In this document: positions 22,825-31,469 of the stretch, piece after piece
Numbering within the stretch: position 1 is the stretch's first letter
How the letters are laid out: every line of letters starts with the position of its first letter
Position numbers and translations under genes: made by a program
Notes under the pieces: generated by a model
Told to the model about the DNA's origin: nothing
Databases searched by the model: none
What the model saw: only the letters and a program-made list of their open reading frames with translations
NCBI RefSeq assembly: GCF_009377235.1
Contig: NZ_VMNX01000030.1
Coordinates: forward strand, 1-55,863
DNA length: 55,863 nucleotides
Direction: 5' to 3'
From: Streptomyces acidicola
Lineage (GTDB): Bacteria; Actinomycetota; Actinomycetes; Streptomycetales; Streptomycetaceae

Positions 22825-24234
22825 GTGAGCAGCAGCGGCCTCATCTACGCAGTCATCGTCGGGGCCTGGGCCGCCTACTTGGTGCCGATGTGGCTCCGTA
22901 GGCAGGACGAGCTGAACGAAGCCCGTCCGACGGAACGCTTCAGCACCGCCATCCGGCTGCTTTCCGGACGGGCGGGCATGGAGCGCCGGTACGCCAAGGA
23001 CCTGCAGGCGCGCTCCACCGACGAGGGGGAGCGCAACGCCGACCCGGATGCCGTCACCGACTCGGTGGACGTCCGGGCCTACGCCATGCCTCCGTACCGT
23101 CCGCAGACCAGGACGCAGCTTCCGGTGGAGCCGGGCGAGCCCAAGGGCAAGAGCGGCACACCTCAGGGTGGTGCGCCCCAGGGGAGCGCCAGGTCCGGGG
23201 TGTCCACGGGTGCCAGGCCGGTGCCGCAGCAGGCGCAGCCGGGCAGCAAGGCACAGCCGGGCGGCAAGGCGCAGCCAGGCAGCAAGGCACAGCCTCAGTC
23301 GTCGCACGCTTCGCCGCCGTCCAAGGTCGCCGGGAAGTCGGCATCGGGTGTGCGCGGGCCACGTGGGACCTCGGCGGAGTCGGCCGCACGCGCCCGGCGC
23401 TTGAAGGTGCTCGCGCGCCGGCGGCGTACGACCGTCATGCTCTTCGTCGCCTTCACATGCGGAGCGATCGTCGCGGCGGTCGGAGGGCTCGCCTTCCTGT
23501 GGGCGCCCGGCGTACCGGCGGTGCTGCTGAGCGCGTACATCGCGTACCTGCGCACCCAGGAGCGGCGGCGGTTCGCGTACACGATGGACCGGCGCCGGGC
23601 CGAGGTGGCGGCACAGCGGCTGCGTGAGCGCCAGCCCCGGCGGCGCCCGACGCCCGACGTGGACGCCGACGAGCCGGAGGACGGACCAGAGACCGGGACG
23701 AACCCGGGCCTCTCCGCGCTCGCGGCAGACCGCCGCGCCCTCGTCGAGCAGACCGACCACGCGGAGTGGGTCGACCAGCAGCGCGAGCGGCAGCGCCGCC
23801 CCGGCCAAGGGGACAGCTGGGACCCGGTTCCGGTACCGCTCCCCACGTATGTGACCGCGCCGGTCGCACCGCGGGCCACACCGGACGTGGACCTGGGCGC
23901 GCCGGACTCCTGGAGCTCGGCGCGGTCGAGTGCGGTGGGATCGGGCGCTGCGGGAGCGGCGGGTACGGCGGCTGGTACCGGAAGGGGCGCCGGCACCAGC
24001 ACCGGCAGCGGCACCAGCATCAGCACCGGTGCCGCCTCCGGGCAGGAGCCGGAGTCCTCCACGCCCGTGGCCGCCGATACGGCCGAGGAGGGCCCGGCGG
24101 GCACCGGCTCCTCCGGCGACAGCCGCTGCGATGCCCGCCGTGCCGCGTCCGCGCGCCGGGCCCGGGAGCGGGGGCGCACCCCGCTGTTCGACCAGTACGA
24201 GGACGGCGACCGGCCGCGGGCCGCCAACGAGTAG
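22825..24234 (+). CDS. sepX: Septation membrane protein SepX / Glp receptor GlpR
   Basis: A 469-residue membrane protein. An N-terminal helix (about 5-23, LIYAVIVGAWAAYLVPMWL) precedes a conserved block RRQDELNEARPTERFSTA. A long disordered Pro/Gln/Lys/Gly region (about 100-170) follows, then two adjacent helices (about 205-245) and a disordered tail. This is the organisation of Streptomyces SepX, which is needed for hyphal cross-walls and sporulation, and of corynebacterial GlpR, the receptor for the MoeA-like Glp. GTG start. Two repeats of QPGSKAQPGG type lie around residues 130-155. Its proximity to glp supports the pair. Confidence 0.85.
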   Translation: MSSSGLIYAVIVGAWAAYLVPMWLRRQDELNEARPTERFSTAIRLLSGRAGMERRYAKDLQARSTDEGERNADPDAVTDSVDVRAYAMPPYRPQTRTQLPVEPGEPKGKSGTPQGGAPQGSARSGVSTGARPVPQQAQPGSKAQPGGKAQPGSKAQPQSSHASPPSKVAGKSASGVRGPRGTSAESAARARRLKVLARRRRTTVMLFVAFTCGAIVAAVGGLAFLWAPGVPAVLLSAYIAYLRTQERRRFAYTMDRRRAEVAAQRLRERQPRRRPTPDVDADEPEDGPETGTNPGLSALAADRRALVEQTDHAEWVDQQRERQRRPGQGDSWDPVPVPLPTYVTAPVAPRATPDVDLGAPDSWSSARSSAVGSGAAGAAGTAAGTGRGAGTSTGSGTSISTGAASGQEPESSTPVAADTAEEGPAGTGSSGDSRCDARRAASARRARERGRTPLFDQYEDGDRPRAANE

Positions 24235-24413
24235 GTCCGCGGTGTGCCGGAGGACCGACGGCGTGTGCGCTGACGCCCCGGCAGGTCGGGCGGTGTGTCC
24301 TCGCCCGTCCCCTTCCCGGCCGTCGCCGGGGCGCGCGAGCGGGGTGCCGTTGACCAGCGCGGAACGGATTTCCAAGCAGCCGGATGGGGATGCTAGAGTT
24401 TCACTCGTTGCAA

Positions 24414-24487
24414 GGGCCTGTGGCGCAGTCCGGTAGCGCACCTCGTTCGCATCGAGGGGGCCAGGGGTTCAAATCCCCTCAGGTCCA
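24414..24487 (+). tRNA. tRNA-Ala (anticodon CGC)
   Basis: A 74-nt cloverleaf. The acceptor GGGCCTG pairs with CAGGTCC (one G-U) and the discriminator is A. The D arm is GCGCAGTCCGGTAGCGC. Anticodon stem CCTCG/CGAGG encloses loop TTCGCAT, giving CGC, which reads the Ala codon GCG. The T arm CAGGGGTTCAAATCCCCTC is intact. CCA is not encoded. It marks the left border of an accessory-looking region. Confidence 0.95.
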
Positions 24488-24527
24488 CGCACGACTGTTC
24501 TTGAGTTCGCTCAAGGTCGGTTGACGA

Positions 24528-24559
24528 GATCCCGGCGATCATGATGATCGCGCGGGATC
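24528..24559 (+). terminator. Terminator downstream of tRNA-Ala
   Basis: GATCCCGGCGATCA and TGATCGCGCGGGATC pair around a TGA loop with one unpaired base, and TTTGTCGTTT follows. This is 40 bp after the tRNA. From here to 24726 I see no gene. Confidence 0.6.
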
Positions 24560-24726
24560 TTTGTCGTTTCCGGGGTCTGTTCGAGCCTGTTCGGTGGTGG
24601 ATGGCGGCGGTCCTTGGTGGGCGCAGGGGCGGCGGGCTGCCGTCGGCTGCTGAAGGCACCGCGGCCGGCCCCGGGGTTCCGGGGCCGGCCGCGTTCAGGT
24701 GTGGGGGATGTTCTTCTCGTGGGGCT

Positions 24727-25460
24727 TCATTCGGTGAGCGGAGGTGGCCGGCTGATCCCGGCGGGCGAGTCTTTCTCCGGCTGCGTCGGTTGCTGGGAGA
24801 GCGTGTCGGTGTAGTCGGTGTAGTCGGTGTAGTCGGTGTGCGTGAGGTGGGTGCCGGTGCGCTGGTAGAGCCAGGTTTCGAGGATGTCGAGGTTGCCGGC
24901 GGTGACCATGAGGGCGACGAGGAGGGTCTGGGCTACTTGTCCTCGTGCCTGGCGGTGTTTGGGGCTGCCGATGTCGAGTTCGTCGCTCTTGAGGCGGCCG
25001 CGGATCCCCTCGTTGCGGGAGCGGATGGGCTTGTAGGCGGCGGTCCAGTCGTCGGAGAGGTAGTGCCTGTCCTGCCGGAACTTGGCGGTCTTGAGATCGT
25101 CGGCGGCGTCGGCGGGAATCGTGATGTCCGACTTGCGGCAGACTGGGGGAAGTTCGTCTGCTGGTGGCGGGTCGAGCCACTCGTTCTGTGGCAGTTGGAC
25201 GGTGGGCAGGGCGGCGGGGTGCGCGGCGAGTGTGCGGCGGTCGCTGAAGTCGACGACCGAGGTGGGCGGGCCTGGGGTGCGGGGTGTGCGCGGGCGGAGC
25301 CGGTCGCGGCGTGCGCAGTTCACCGACGGCGACGGTCCTGCGGCTGGGCACTGCAGGCGGACGGCGCCCCGGGCGTCAGGGCCCTGCTTGGTCTTCAGGA
25401 AGTGCGGTTCTCGGGCGGCGATGTGTTCGGTGAGCTGCTGATTGTCCCGGATTTCGCGGA
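24727..25460 (-). pseudogene. Truncated DDE transposase (C-terminal part)
   Basis: The open frame reads REIRDNQQLTEHIAAREPHF...GAVRLQCPAAGPSPSVNC and then, near its end, an R-x3-E-x6-K arrangement (RSRNEGIRGRLK) preceded by a Tyr four residues upstream. This is close to the Y-R-E-K signature around the catalytic Glu of IS4-like DDE transposases. It ends with ARGQVAQTLLVALMVTAGNL. The N-terminal catalytic part is missing, so it is a decayed insertion-sequence remnant. Its last codons contain a 9-bp triplication (24809-24835, YTD repeats). It lies directly after tRNA-Ala. Confidence 0.6.
24809..24835. repeat. Three tandem 9-bp units in the transposase remnant
   Basis: GTGTAGTCG occurs three times head to tail, with partial units on both sides. 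On the minus strand this encodes Tyr-Thr-Asp repeats near the C-terminus of the remnant. Confidence 0.7.
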
Positions 25461-25466
25461 CTGGGA

Positions 25467-25583
25467 CAGCACGCCCAGCTCGTCGCGGATCCGCATCGCC
25501 AGACAGCCCTTGGGGAAAGCCGCACGAGCAACCCGAGCAGTCATCTCAGGGATCTCGGGAGCGGGGACAGGATGCAGCGACAC
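25467..25583 (-). pseudogene. Transposase N-terminal fragment (IS1182-like)
   Basis: Residues TARVARAAFPKGCLAMRIRDELGVL look like the first 30 residues of IS1182-type transposases (FPKGxLxMRxRDELG). After that the frame breaks off into the unrelated remnant at 24727-25460 in a different frame. It therefore appears to be a separate transposase scar fused by deletion. From 25584 to 25762 nothing recognisable remains. Confidence 0.5.
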
Positions 25584-25762
25584 CGCCGATCCTCCTCACT
25601 TCCCCGCGAACAGACCGATCCCCAACACCATCCCACCCCGAGAACCCGCAGGTCAGCAGATTCTCAAGAATCGGGCGACACAGTCCGACACGTCACCAGA
25701 AGCGGCTGGGCGCTCGTGCGCCGAGGGGACCGTCCTTCGTCCGACGGTGCCCTCGGCCCGGA

Positions 25763-26806
25763 TCAGCGAAAGAGCTGTTGGCGCCCGCCGTTCGTGGACT
25801 CCCGGGCGTGCAGCCAGTGCGGAGCCGTGTGCACCTCGAACGGCAGGGGCTCGTCCGAGCGGATGCGGGCCGCCAGGCACTTTACGGCCAGCGAGGCGAT
25901 GGCGGTCTTGTCGGGGACCACGGACGTGAGGGACGGCGTGCTGTAGAGCGCCTCGTCGGAGCCGTCGATGCTCGCCACGGCGACATCGTCCGGGATGGCC
26001 AACCCCGCTTCGAACAGGGCGCGTTGGGCACCGACGGCCAGCAGGTCGCTGAAGCAGAAGACCGCGTCGGGGCGTACGCCGGCCGGCAGGGCGGTCAGGG
26101 CGCGCATCGCCAGCAGGCCATTGCGCCGGTCGAACTCCTTGATGGCGGGGGTGAGCCGGGGGTCGTAGATCACCCCGGCTTCGTGCAGGGCGAGTTGGAA
26201 ACCCTCCAGGCGCTGACGACTGGTCGCCGACGCCTGCTGGTCCACACCGATGGCGGCGATCCGCGTACGGCCGAGAGCGGCCAGGTGCGCGGTAGCATCG
26301 CGTGCCGCCGCGACGTTGTCGATCAGGACGTGGTCGGCGCCCACCTGGTCGCGCTCATAGCTGCGCTCCCCGAGCAGGACCAGCGGGAACTCGTTGGCCA
26401 CGGCGGCGAGTTCGTCGGGCGAGACACGCAGGGGCGACAGGATCACACCGTCCAGCAGGGACGCTCCGACGCCGGTCGCCAGGCGCAGTTCCTCCGTCGC
26501 GTCGCCCAGCGTCTCCTCGATCAGGACGGTCAGGCCCAGGTGCGCGGCCTCGGCCCGTACGTGCTGGGCGAGTTCGGCGAAGTACGGCGTGGCCAGATCC
26601 GGGACGGCGAGGCCGATCAGGCCGCTGTGTCCGGTGCGCAGGCGGCGGGCCGACGGGTTGGGCCGGTAGCCGAGCTCGTGCACGGCCTTCAGTACGCGCT
26701 TCCGCGTGGCCTCGGATACGCGGGGAGCATTGCGTACAACGTTGGACACGGTCTTGATCGAAACCCCCGCCCGCTCCGCCACGTCCTTGAGTGTCACCGC
26801 GGCCAC
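25763..26806 (-). CDS. LacI family transcriptional regulator of the glycan operon
   Basis: A 347-residue repressor. The N-terminal HTH (about 4-50) reads LKDVAERAGVSIKTVSNVVRN with the hinge HELGYRPNPSARRLRTG. The periplasmic-binding-protein-like effector domain (about 62-335) contains PDAVFCFSDLLAVGAQRAL and DVAVASIDGSD. GTG start with GAGGAGG eight bases upstream. It is divergent from the ABC/GH operon and two LacI-type palindromes sit in the shared region, so it should repress that operon until a sugar ligand binds. The ligand is unknown, probably a xylan-derived sugar. A third copy of the operator core lies inside its own coding region (26735-26746). Confidence 0.93.
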   Translation of the reverse strand: MAAVTLKDVAERAGVSIKTVSNVVRNAPRVSEATRKRVLKAVHELGYRPNPSARRLRTGHSGLIGLAVPDLATPYFAELAQHVRAEAAHLGLTVLIEETLGDATEELRLATGVGASLLDGVILSPLRVSPDELAAVANEFPLVLLGERSYERDQVGADHVLIDNVAAARDATAHLAALGRTRIAAIGVDQQASATSRQRLEGFQLALHEAGVIYDPRLTPAIKEFDRRNGLLAMRALTALPAGVRPDAVFCFSDLLAVGAQRALFEAGLAIPDDVAVASIDGSDEALYSTPSLTSVVPDKTAIASLAVKCLAARIRSDEPLPFEVHTAPHWLHARESTNGGRQQLFR

Positions 26807-26924
26807 TGGCCAACCTCCTCACCTGTGTTTCTCCGCATTATGCAGGGGCTGTGGCGGGCTGTCAGCTCCGGGGTGGCTCGGAATCCCGTTCCGGACGAGG
26901 GGTTGACCGTGGCGAGATATCGCG

Positions 26925-26940
26925 ATTACAACGTTGGAAT
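26925..26940. promoter_or_regulatory. LacI-type operator 1
   Basis: ATTACAACGTTGGAAT is a 16-bp palindrome with one mismatch and a central C-G step, the usual form of LacI-family operators. Its 12-bp core TACAACGTTGGA recurs at 26735-26746 inside the lacI-type gene. It lies 118 bp upstream of the regulator's start. Confidence 0.55.
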
Positions 26941-26970
26941 CCCTCGGTAGCAAGCGATTGCTACCGAGGG
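26941..26970. promoter_or_regulatory. LacI-type operator 2 or hairpin
   Basis: A perfect 13-bp inverted repeat (CCCTCGGTAGCAA and its complement) around GCGA, directly abutting operator 1. The inner sequence AGCAAGCGATTGCT has the C-G centre and GCAA/TTGC arms of PurR/LacI-type operators. The two centres are 23 bp apart. It could instead act as an RNA hairpin. Confidence 0.55.
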
Positions 26971-27070
26971 CCTCACGCGGGCAGCCGACTGCTGTCCGTC
27001 GGACGGGTCCGGGCTGCCGGCCCGTGCCCACGGCGTCGACGCTCACCGCACATCTCATGAGAGGGCCCGC

Positions 27071-27421
27071 ATGTCTCCGCACCGCTCCACCACCCCGCTG
27101 CGCACAGCCGTGGTCGGCACCGGGGGCATCGCGCGCTCCAGCCACCTGCCCGAGGCGGGCGACGCCGTGCTCACGCTGCCGCCCGACCTGCTCACCGACG
27201 CCGAGACCGACGCGGACGCGATCCGGATCCCCTCCGATGTCCGCCGAGGCCGAACAGGTGGCGGTCGCCCGCGCCCGCCGCGATCCGGCGACGCGCTGGT
27301 TCATGGAGATGCGCGACGCCACCGAGAGCGGGGACCCTGGGGCGCTTCTGACGGAGTTCCAGCGTGCCGCCGCCGATCCCGTGCGCCCCCTGGTGGACGC
27401 CTGGGGGCGGCGTCGGCGTGA
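27071..27421 (+). pseudogene. Gfo/Idh/MocA oxidoreductase remnant
   Basis: The ATG at 27071 opens with PLRTAVVGTGGIARSSHLP, a Gfo/Idh/MocA Rossmann start (GxGGIAxxxHLP). After about 27 residues similarity stops and the frame continues with unrelated Asp-rich and Arg-rich sequence. The rest of the enzyme (about 350 residues) is missing. A second frame (27237-27540) encodes a helical-looking stretch that I do not recognise, perhaps another gene's 3' end. Deletion of a dehydrogenase from the operon is the simplest reading. Up to the next ATG at 27644 nothing else is clear. Confidence 0.45.
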
Positions 27422-27643
27422 TGGCGCGCAGGCCGCCACGTCGGCGACCGCGGCCCACCTCGCCGCCCTGCGCGACAAGGACGAGCGGCACCTGACCGAG
27501 GCCCAGGTCGCCGCGACCGGGCCCACCGCACGCGGACGCTTCGGCATGTGCGGCCGCCTGGACGTCCATCCGGGATCTGACGTCCCTCCGACTGCCTTGC
27601 GCAGCACTCCCCTTCACATCCTCTCCTCCCCTGGAAGGTCCCC

Positions 27644-28978
27644 ATGCCCGAGCCTCCGAACGGCCCGTTCCCACGCCCGAGCCGCCGGGCCGTCCTGGCC
27701 GTTGCCGCCGTCGGCCTCAGCACCGCTCTGACCGGGACGCTGTCCGCGTGCTCCGCCGCGAGCGGCGACACGTCCGGCATCACCGTCCGGTTCTCCTGGT
27801 GGGGCAACGACGACCGTGCCGCGCGCACCGAGAAGGCGGTCCGCCTCTTCGAGAAGGAACACCCCGGTGTCACCGTGCGCACATCGAACAGCGACTTCGG
27901 GTCGTATCTCCAGAAGCTGGCCACGCAGGCCGCCGGCGGCGGGGTACCCGACGTGGTACAGCTCGACTACCGGCAGATCTCCCAGTACGCGGGCGGCAAG
28001 GCGATCATGCCGCTGGACGGTGTCGTCAAGGACCTGACGATCCGCACCTCCGACATGGACAAGGACTTCCTGCGCACCGGCACCTACAAGGGCAGGCAGT
28101 TCGCCCTGCCCATGGGGCGTGGCATCACCGGATACGCCTACGACTCCGCCGTCTACAAGAGGGCCGGTATCCCCACGCCCCGGCCCGGCTGGACCTGGCA
28201 GGACTGGGCGAAGGCCAACAAGAAGATCGCCGCCCTGGGGCTGAAGTCCCCCGACGGACGCCCCTACACGGGCTCCAACGACGGCGGCGACAACGAGGAC
28301 GTCTTCGAGACCTGGCTGCGCAGCCGCGGCAAGAACCTCTACGCGAACCAGACGAAACTCGGCTTCACCGAGGACGACCTGACCGCTTTCTGGTCGTTCC
28401 GCGACCGGCTCCGCAGGGAGGGAGCCATCGCTCAGGCCCGGGACACCGTGCAGGCCAAGAGCACCGAGACCAGCCCCATCGGCCGACGTCTCGCGGCCGC
28501 CGACTTCACCTGGGACGCGCCGTTCCCCGGATACACGGCCCTGCTCGGCGAGGACATCCACTTCGCGCCCGTGCCCACGACCGACGGCCGGCAGGGCGCG
28601 TACTTCAAGCCGAGCATGCTCCTCGGCATCGGCTCGCAAAGCGGACACCCCAAGGAGGCGGCCCAGTTGATCGACTTCCTCCTGAACGACCCACGGGCCG
28701 GCGACATCCTCGGCTTCTCCCGGTCCACCCCGCCCAACCGCAAGATCGCCGCCCGCGTCGCCAGGACGCTCGAGGGACCGGAGCGGGAGATCTACGACTA
28801 CGCGCAGACGATGGAGAAGTACGGCCTGGACGCCCCGCCGACCGCACCGCCGCCCGGCGACCTCGCGATCCAGACCGCGCTCAAACGGGGCTACCAGCGC
28901 GTGATCCACGGCATGGCCACACCGCGGCAGGCGGCACGTGAACTCATCGACGAGGCGAACCGGGAGCTGGAGTCATGA
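27644..28978 (+). CDS. ABC sugar transporter, substrate-binding lipoprotein
   Basis: A 444-residue extracellular binding protein of the family 1 carbohydrate type. A twin-Arg-containing n-region (PSRRAVLAVAAVG) leads to the lipobox LSAC (Cys36). The mature part begins ITVRFSWWGNDDRAARTEKAV, with YDSAVYKRAGIPTPRPGWTWQDW and STPPNRKIAARVARTL later, all common in such proteins. It delivers oligosaccharides to the two permeases that follow, with an ATGA overlap to the first. No ATPase is encoded in the operon, so a shared MsiK-type ATPase elsewhere is expected. Repressed by the LacI regulator, by inference. Confidence 0.93.
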   Translation: MPEPPNGPFPRPSRRAVLAVAAVGLSTALTGTLSACSAASGDTSGITVRFSWWGNDDRAARTEKAVRLFEKEHPGVTVRTSNSDFGSYLQKLATQAAGGGVPDVVQLDYRQISQYAGGKAIMPLDGVVKDLTIRTSDMDKDFLRTGTYKGRQFALPMGRGITGYAYDSAVYKRAGIPTPRPGWTWQDWAKANKKIAALGLKSPDGRPYTGSNDGGDNEDVFETWLRSRGKNLYANQTKLGFTEDDLTAFWSFRDRLRREGAIAQARDTVQAKSTETSPIGRRLAAADFTWDAPFPGYTALLGEDIHFAPVPTTDGRQGAYFKPSMLLGIGSQSGHPKEAAQLIDFLLNDPRAGDILGFSRSTPPNRKIAARVARTLEGPEREIYDYAQTMEKYGLDAPPTAPPPGDLAIQTALKRGYQRVIHGMATPRQAARELIDEANRELES

Positions 28979-29955
28979 GAGTCATGAGCACGGTCTCGAC
29001 GACGAGGGCGCCCGAACGCGCCGCCCGCACGACGCGGCCGGGCCCGCGGAAGAGCAAGCGGCGCCAGATCCGTGAACGGCAGTGGCCCGCCTATGTGTTC
29101 CTGTCCCCGTGGATGATCGGCGCGGTCGTGTTGACCCTCGTGCCGATGGCCGTGTCCCTGTACCTGTCGTTCACGGACTACAACCTGTTCGACCCGCCGC
29201 ACTGGGTGGGGCTGCGCAACTACCAGGAGATGCTGACCGAGGACCCCCGCTACTGGCGGTCGGTCGGCACCACGATGCTGTACGTCGTCGTGGCCGTCCC
29301 GCTGAAGCTGGGCCTCGCCCTCGGCGTGGCGATGCTGCTGAGGAACCTCAGCCGGGGCCGGGGCTTCTACCGCTCCGCGTTCTACGCGCCGTCCCTGCTC
29401 GGCGCGAGCATGTCCATCGCCCTGGTGTGGAAGGCGCTGTTCAACGACGGCGGCACCGTCGCAGGCGTCCTGGACTCGGTCGGCATCCACACCGGCGGCT
29501 GGGTCGGCAATCCCGACCTCGCGGTGTATGTGATCGTCCTGCTGACGGTGTGGCAGTTCGGTGCGCCCATGGTGATCTTCCTGGCGGGCCTCCAGCAGAT
29601 CTCGCCCGACCTCTACGAGGCCGCGGCGCTCGACGGCGCGGGCCGCCGGCGGCAGTTCGTGTCCATCACCGTGCCGATGCTGTCCCCGGTCGTCTTCTTC
29701 AACCTGGTCCTGGAGGTCATCAACTCCTTCCAGGTCTTCACCCCGGCCTTCGCCGTCAGCGGCGGCGACGGCGGCCCCGCCGACTCCACGATGTTCTACA
29801 CGCTGTACCTGTACGAGCGCGGCTTCACGGCCTCTCACATGGGATACGCGGCGGCGATGGCCTGGCTGCTGCTGATCGCCATCGGCGCGATCACCCTGAT
29901 CCTGTTCCGGACCTCCCGGTCCTGGGTCTTCTACGCGGACGAGGAGGGCCGATGA
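28975..29955 (+). CDS. ABC sugar transporter permease (MalF-like)
   Basis: A 326-residue inner-membrane permease with six predicted helices after a basic leader. The EAA loop that docks on the ATPase reads YEAAALDGAGRRRQFVSITVPMLSP. The start codon overlaps the stop of the binding protein (ATGA), and its own stop overlaps the next permease (ATGA). The MalF-type assignment rests on gene order and the longer N-terminus. Confidence 0.93.
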   Translation: MRVMSTVSTTRAPERAARTTRPGPRKSKRRQIRERQWPAYVFLSPWMIGAVVLTLVPMAVSLYLSFTDYNLFDPPHWVGLRNYQEMLTEDPRYWRSVGTTMLYVVVAVPLKLGLALGVAMLLRNLSRGRGFYRSAFYAPSLLGASMSIALVWKALFNDGGTVAGVLDSVGIHTGGWVGNPDLAVYVIVLLTVWQFGAPMVIFLAGLQQISPDLYEAAALDGAGRRRQFVSITVPMLSPVVFFNLVLEVINSFQVFTPAFAVSGGDGGPADSTMFYTLYLYERGFTASHMGYAAAMAWLLLIAIGAITLILFRTSRSWVFYADEEGR

Positions 29956-30788
29956 ACATCGCCACGAAGCGGTGGCTGCCGCACACGGTCTCGGCCGCCG
30001 CGCTGCTCGTCCTGCTGTATCCGCTGGCCTGGCTGCTGGCCACCTCGCTGAAGCCGGCCGACGAGGTGATGACGAGCCTCGACCTGTGGCCCAGCCACCT
30101 GGAGTGGTCGAACTACACGACCGCCCTGGACGGGGTCTCGGGCGTCACCGTCACCCAGCTGCTCGGCAACACCCTGCTGATCGCGGGGGGCGCCGTCCTC
30201 GGCAACGTCCTGTCCTGCTCGCTGGCCGCCTACGCCTTCGCCCGGCTGCGCTTCCGCATGAGCAAGGTGATGTTCGCCTTCATGGTGGCGACGCTGATGC
30301 TGCCGCACCACGTCGTACTGATCCCGCAGTACATCATCTTCAACCGGCTCGGCCTGGTGGACAGTTACTGGCCGCTGATCCTGCCGAAGTTCCTGGCCAC
30401 CGAGGCGTTCTTCGTCTTCCTCATCGTCCAGTTCATGCGCGGCCTGCCGCGTGAGCTGGAGGAGTCCGCGCGGATCGACGGCTGCGGTCCCTTCCGTACG
30501 TACTGGTCGATCACACTGCCGCTGGCCCGGCCCGCGCTGATCACCACGGCCATCTTCACGTTCATCTGGACGTGGAACGACTTCTTCACGCAGATGATCT
30601 ATCTCTTCGCGCCGGAGAAGTACACCATCACCCTCGCCCTGAGCAGCTTCGTCGACCAGTCCAGCACCTCCGCGTACGGGCCCATGTTCGCCATGTCGGT
30701 GATCTCGGTGCTGCCGATCGTGCTGTTCTTCTTCGTCTTCCAGCGCTACCTGGTGCAGGGCATGGCCACGTCCGGACTGAAGGGGTGA
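29952..30788 (+). CDS. ABC sugar transporter permease (MalG-like)
   Basis: A 278-residue permease with six helices and an EAA-type loop reading ELEESARIDGCGPFRTYWSITLPLARPA. LATSLKPADEV near the N-terminus and the C-terminal FFFVFQRYLVQGMATSGLKG are classic for the MalG/AraQ group. It starts in the stop codon of the first permease and is followed 8 bp later by the DUF624 gene. Confidence 0.94.
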   Translation: MNIATKRWLPHTVSAAALLVLLYPLAWLLATSLKPADEVMTSLDLWPSHLEWSNYTTALDGVSGVTVTQLLGNTLLIAGGAVLGNVLSCSLAAYAFARLRFRMSKVMFAFMVATLMLPHHVVLIPQYIIFNRLGLVDSYWPLILPKFLATEAFFVFLIVQFMRGLPRELEESARIDGCGPFRTYWSITLPLARPALITTAIFTFIWTWNDFFTQMIYLFAPEKYTITLALSSFVDQSSTSAYGPMFAMSVISVLPIVLFFFVFQRYLVQGMATSGLKG

Positions 30789-30796
30789 GGCACACC

Positions 30797-31411
30797 ATGG
30801 CCCACGCACCGATCGCGCCCCGGCGCGAGCGCCGGGAACCCGGAGAGGTCTTCGGCTCCGGCTTCACCCTCTTCGCCGACATGCTGCTCGTCGGCCTGCT
30901 CACCAGCCTCGCCTGCCTGCCGGTCGTCACGGCCCCGGCCGCGTTCGCCGCGGCGTCCGCGACGCTCCGGCAGGCCGCGGGCAACGGCGCGCAGGTCAGG
31001 GCCGGTACGTACGGCGCTCATCTCCGTGCCCACCTGTCCGCGCGGTCGACGGCCCTCGGTCTGGTGCCGCCACTGCTCGCGCTGGTCGTCCTGATCGATG
31101 CCGCGCTGATGCGTGCCGCGCTGCCCGGAGCGGCCGTCATGGTGCCCGCCCTCGCGCTGCTCATCCTGGGCGCCACGGTCGTGGCGCTACGGGCGGCAGC
31201 GCTGGAGGCACCGCACGTCCTGTCCGCTCGCGAAGCGCTGCTCCGCTCGGCCGCGAACCCGCGCGGCAGTCTCCTGCTGGCCGGTGCCGTGATCCTCAGC
31301 GCGCTCCTGGCCTGGTCGATTCCGCTGCTGATCCCGCTGCTGCCGGGGCCGCTGGCGTTCGCCGCCACGGTCGTGGACCTCCGTTCCCCCGCGGACGCCC
31401 AGGAGAACTGA
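30797..31411 (+). CDS. DUF624 (YesL-like) membrane protein
   Basis: A 204-residue protein with five or six hydrophobic segments. The start GEVFGSGFTLFADMLLVGLLTSLACLPVVTAPAAFAA is the DUF624 pattern. Proteins of this group are encoded almost only beside ABC importers and glycosidases for plant polysaccharides (for example YesL in B. subtilis rhamnogalacturonan genes). Their function is unknown; a transport accessory role is inference. Short spacing on both sides places it inside the operon. Confidence 0.82.
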   Translation: MAHAPIAPRRERREPGEVFGSGFTLFADMLLVGLLTSLACLPVVTAPAAFAAASATLRQAAGNGAQVRAGTYGAHLRAHLSARSTALGLVPPLLALVVLIDAALMRAALPGAAVMVPALALLILGATVVALRAAALEAPHVLSAREALLRSAANPRGSLLLAGAVILSALLAWSIPLLIPLLPGPLAFAATVVDLRSPADAQEN

Positions 31412-31469
31412 ACGGTGGCGCGGCACCTTCCCATCCCCCACCCACGCACCACACCACCGGAGTTCACGC

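Noticed and set aside
24414..24560. tRNA-Ala as a proven attachment site of an integrated element
   Set aside because: No second copy of the tRNA 3' end and no integrase gene were found in the window; only the location is suggestive.
27237..27540. A separate intact gene in the second frame after the Gfo/Idh remnant
   Set aside because: It is helical-looking but has no credible start or stop context and I recognise no family; kept only as a doubt under the remnant.
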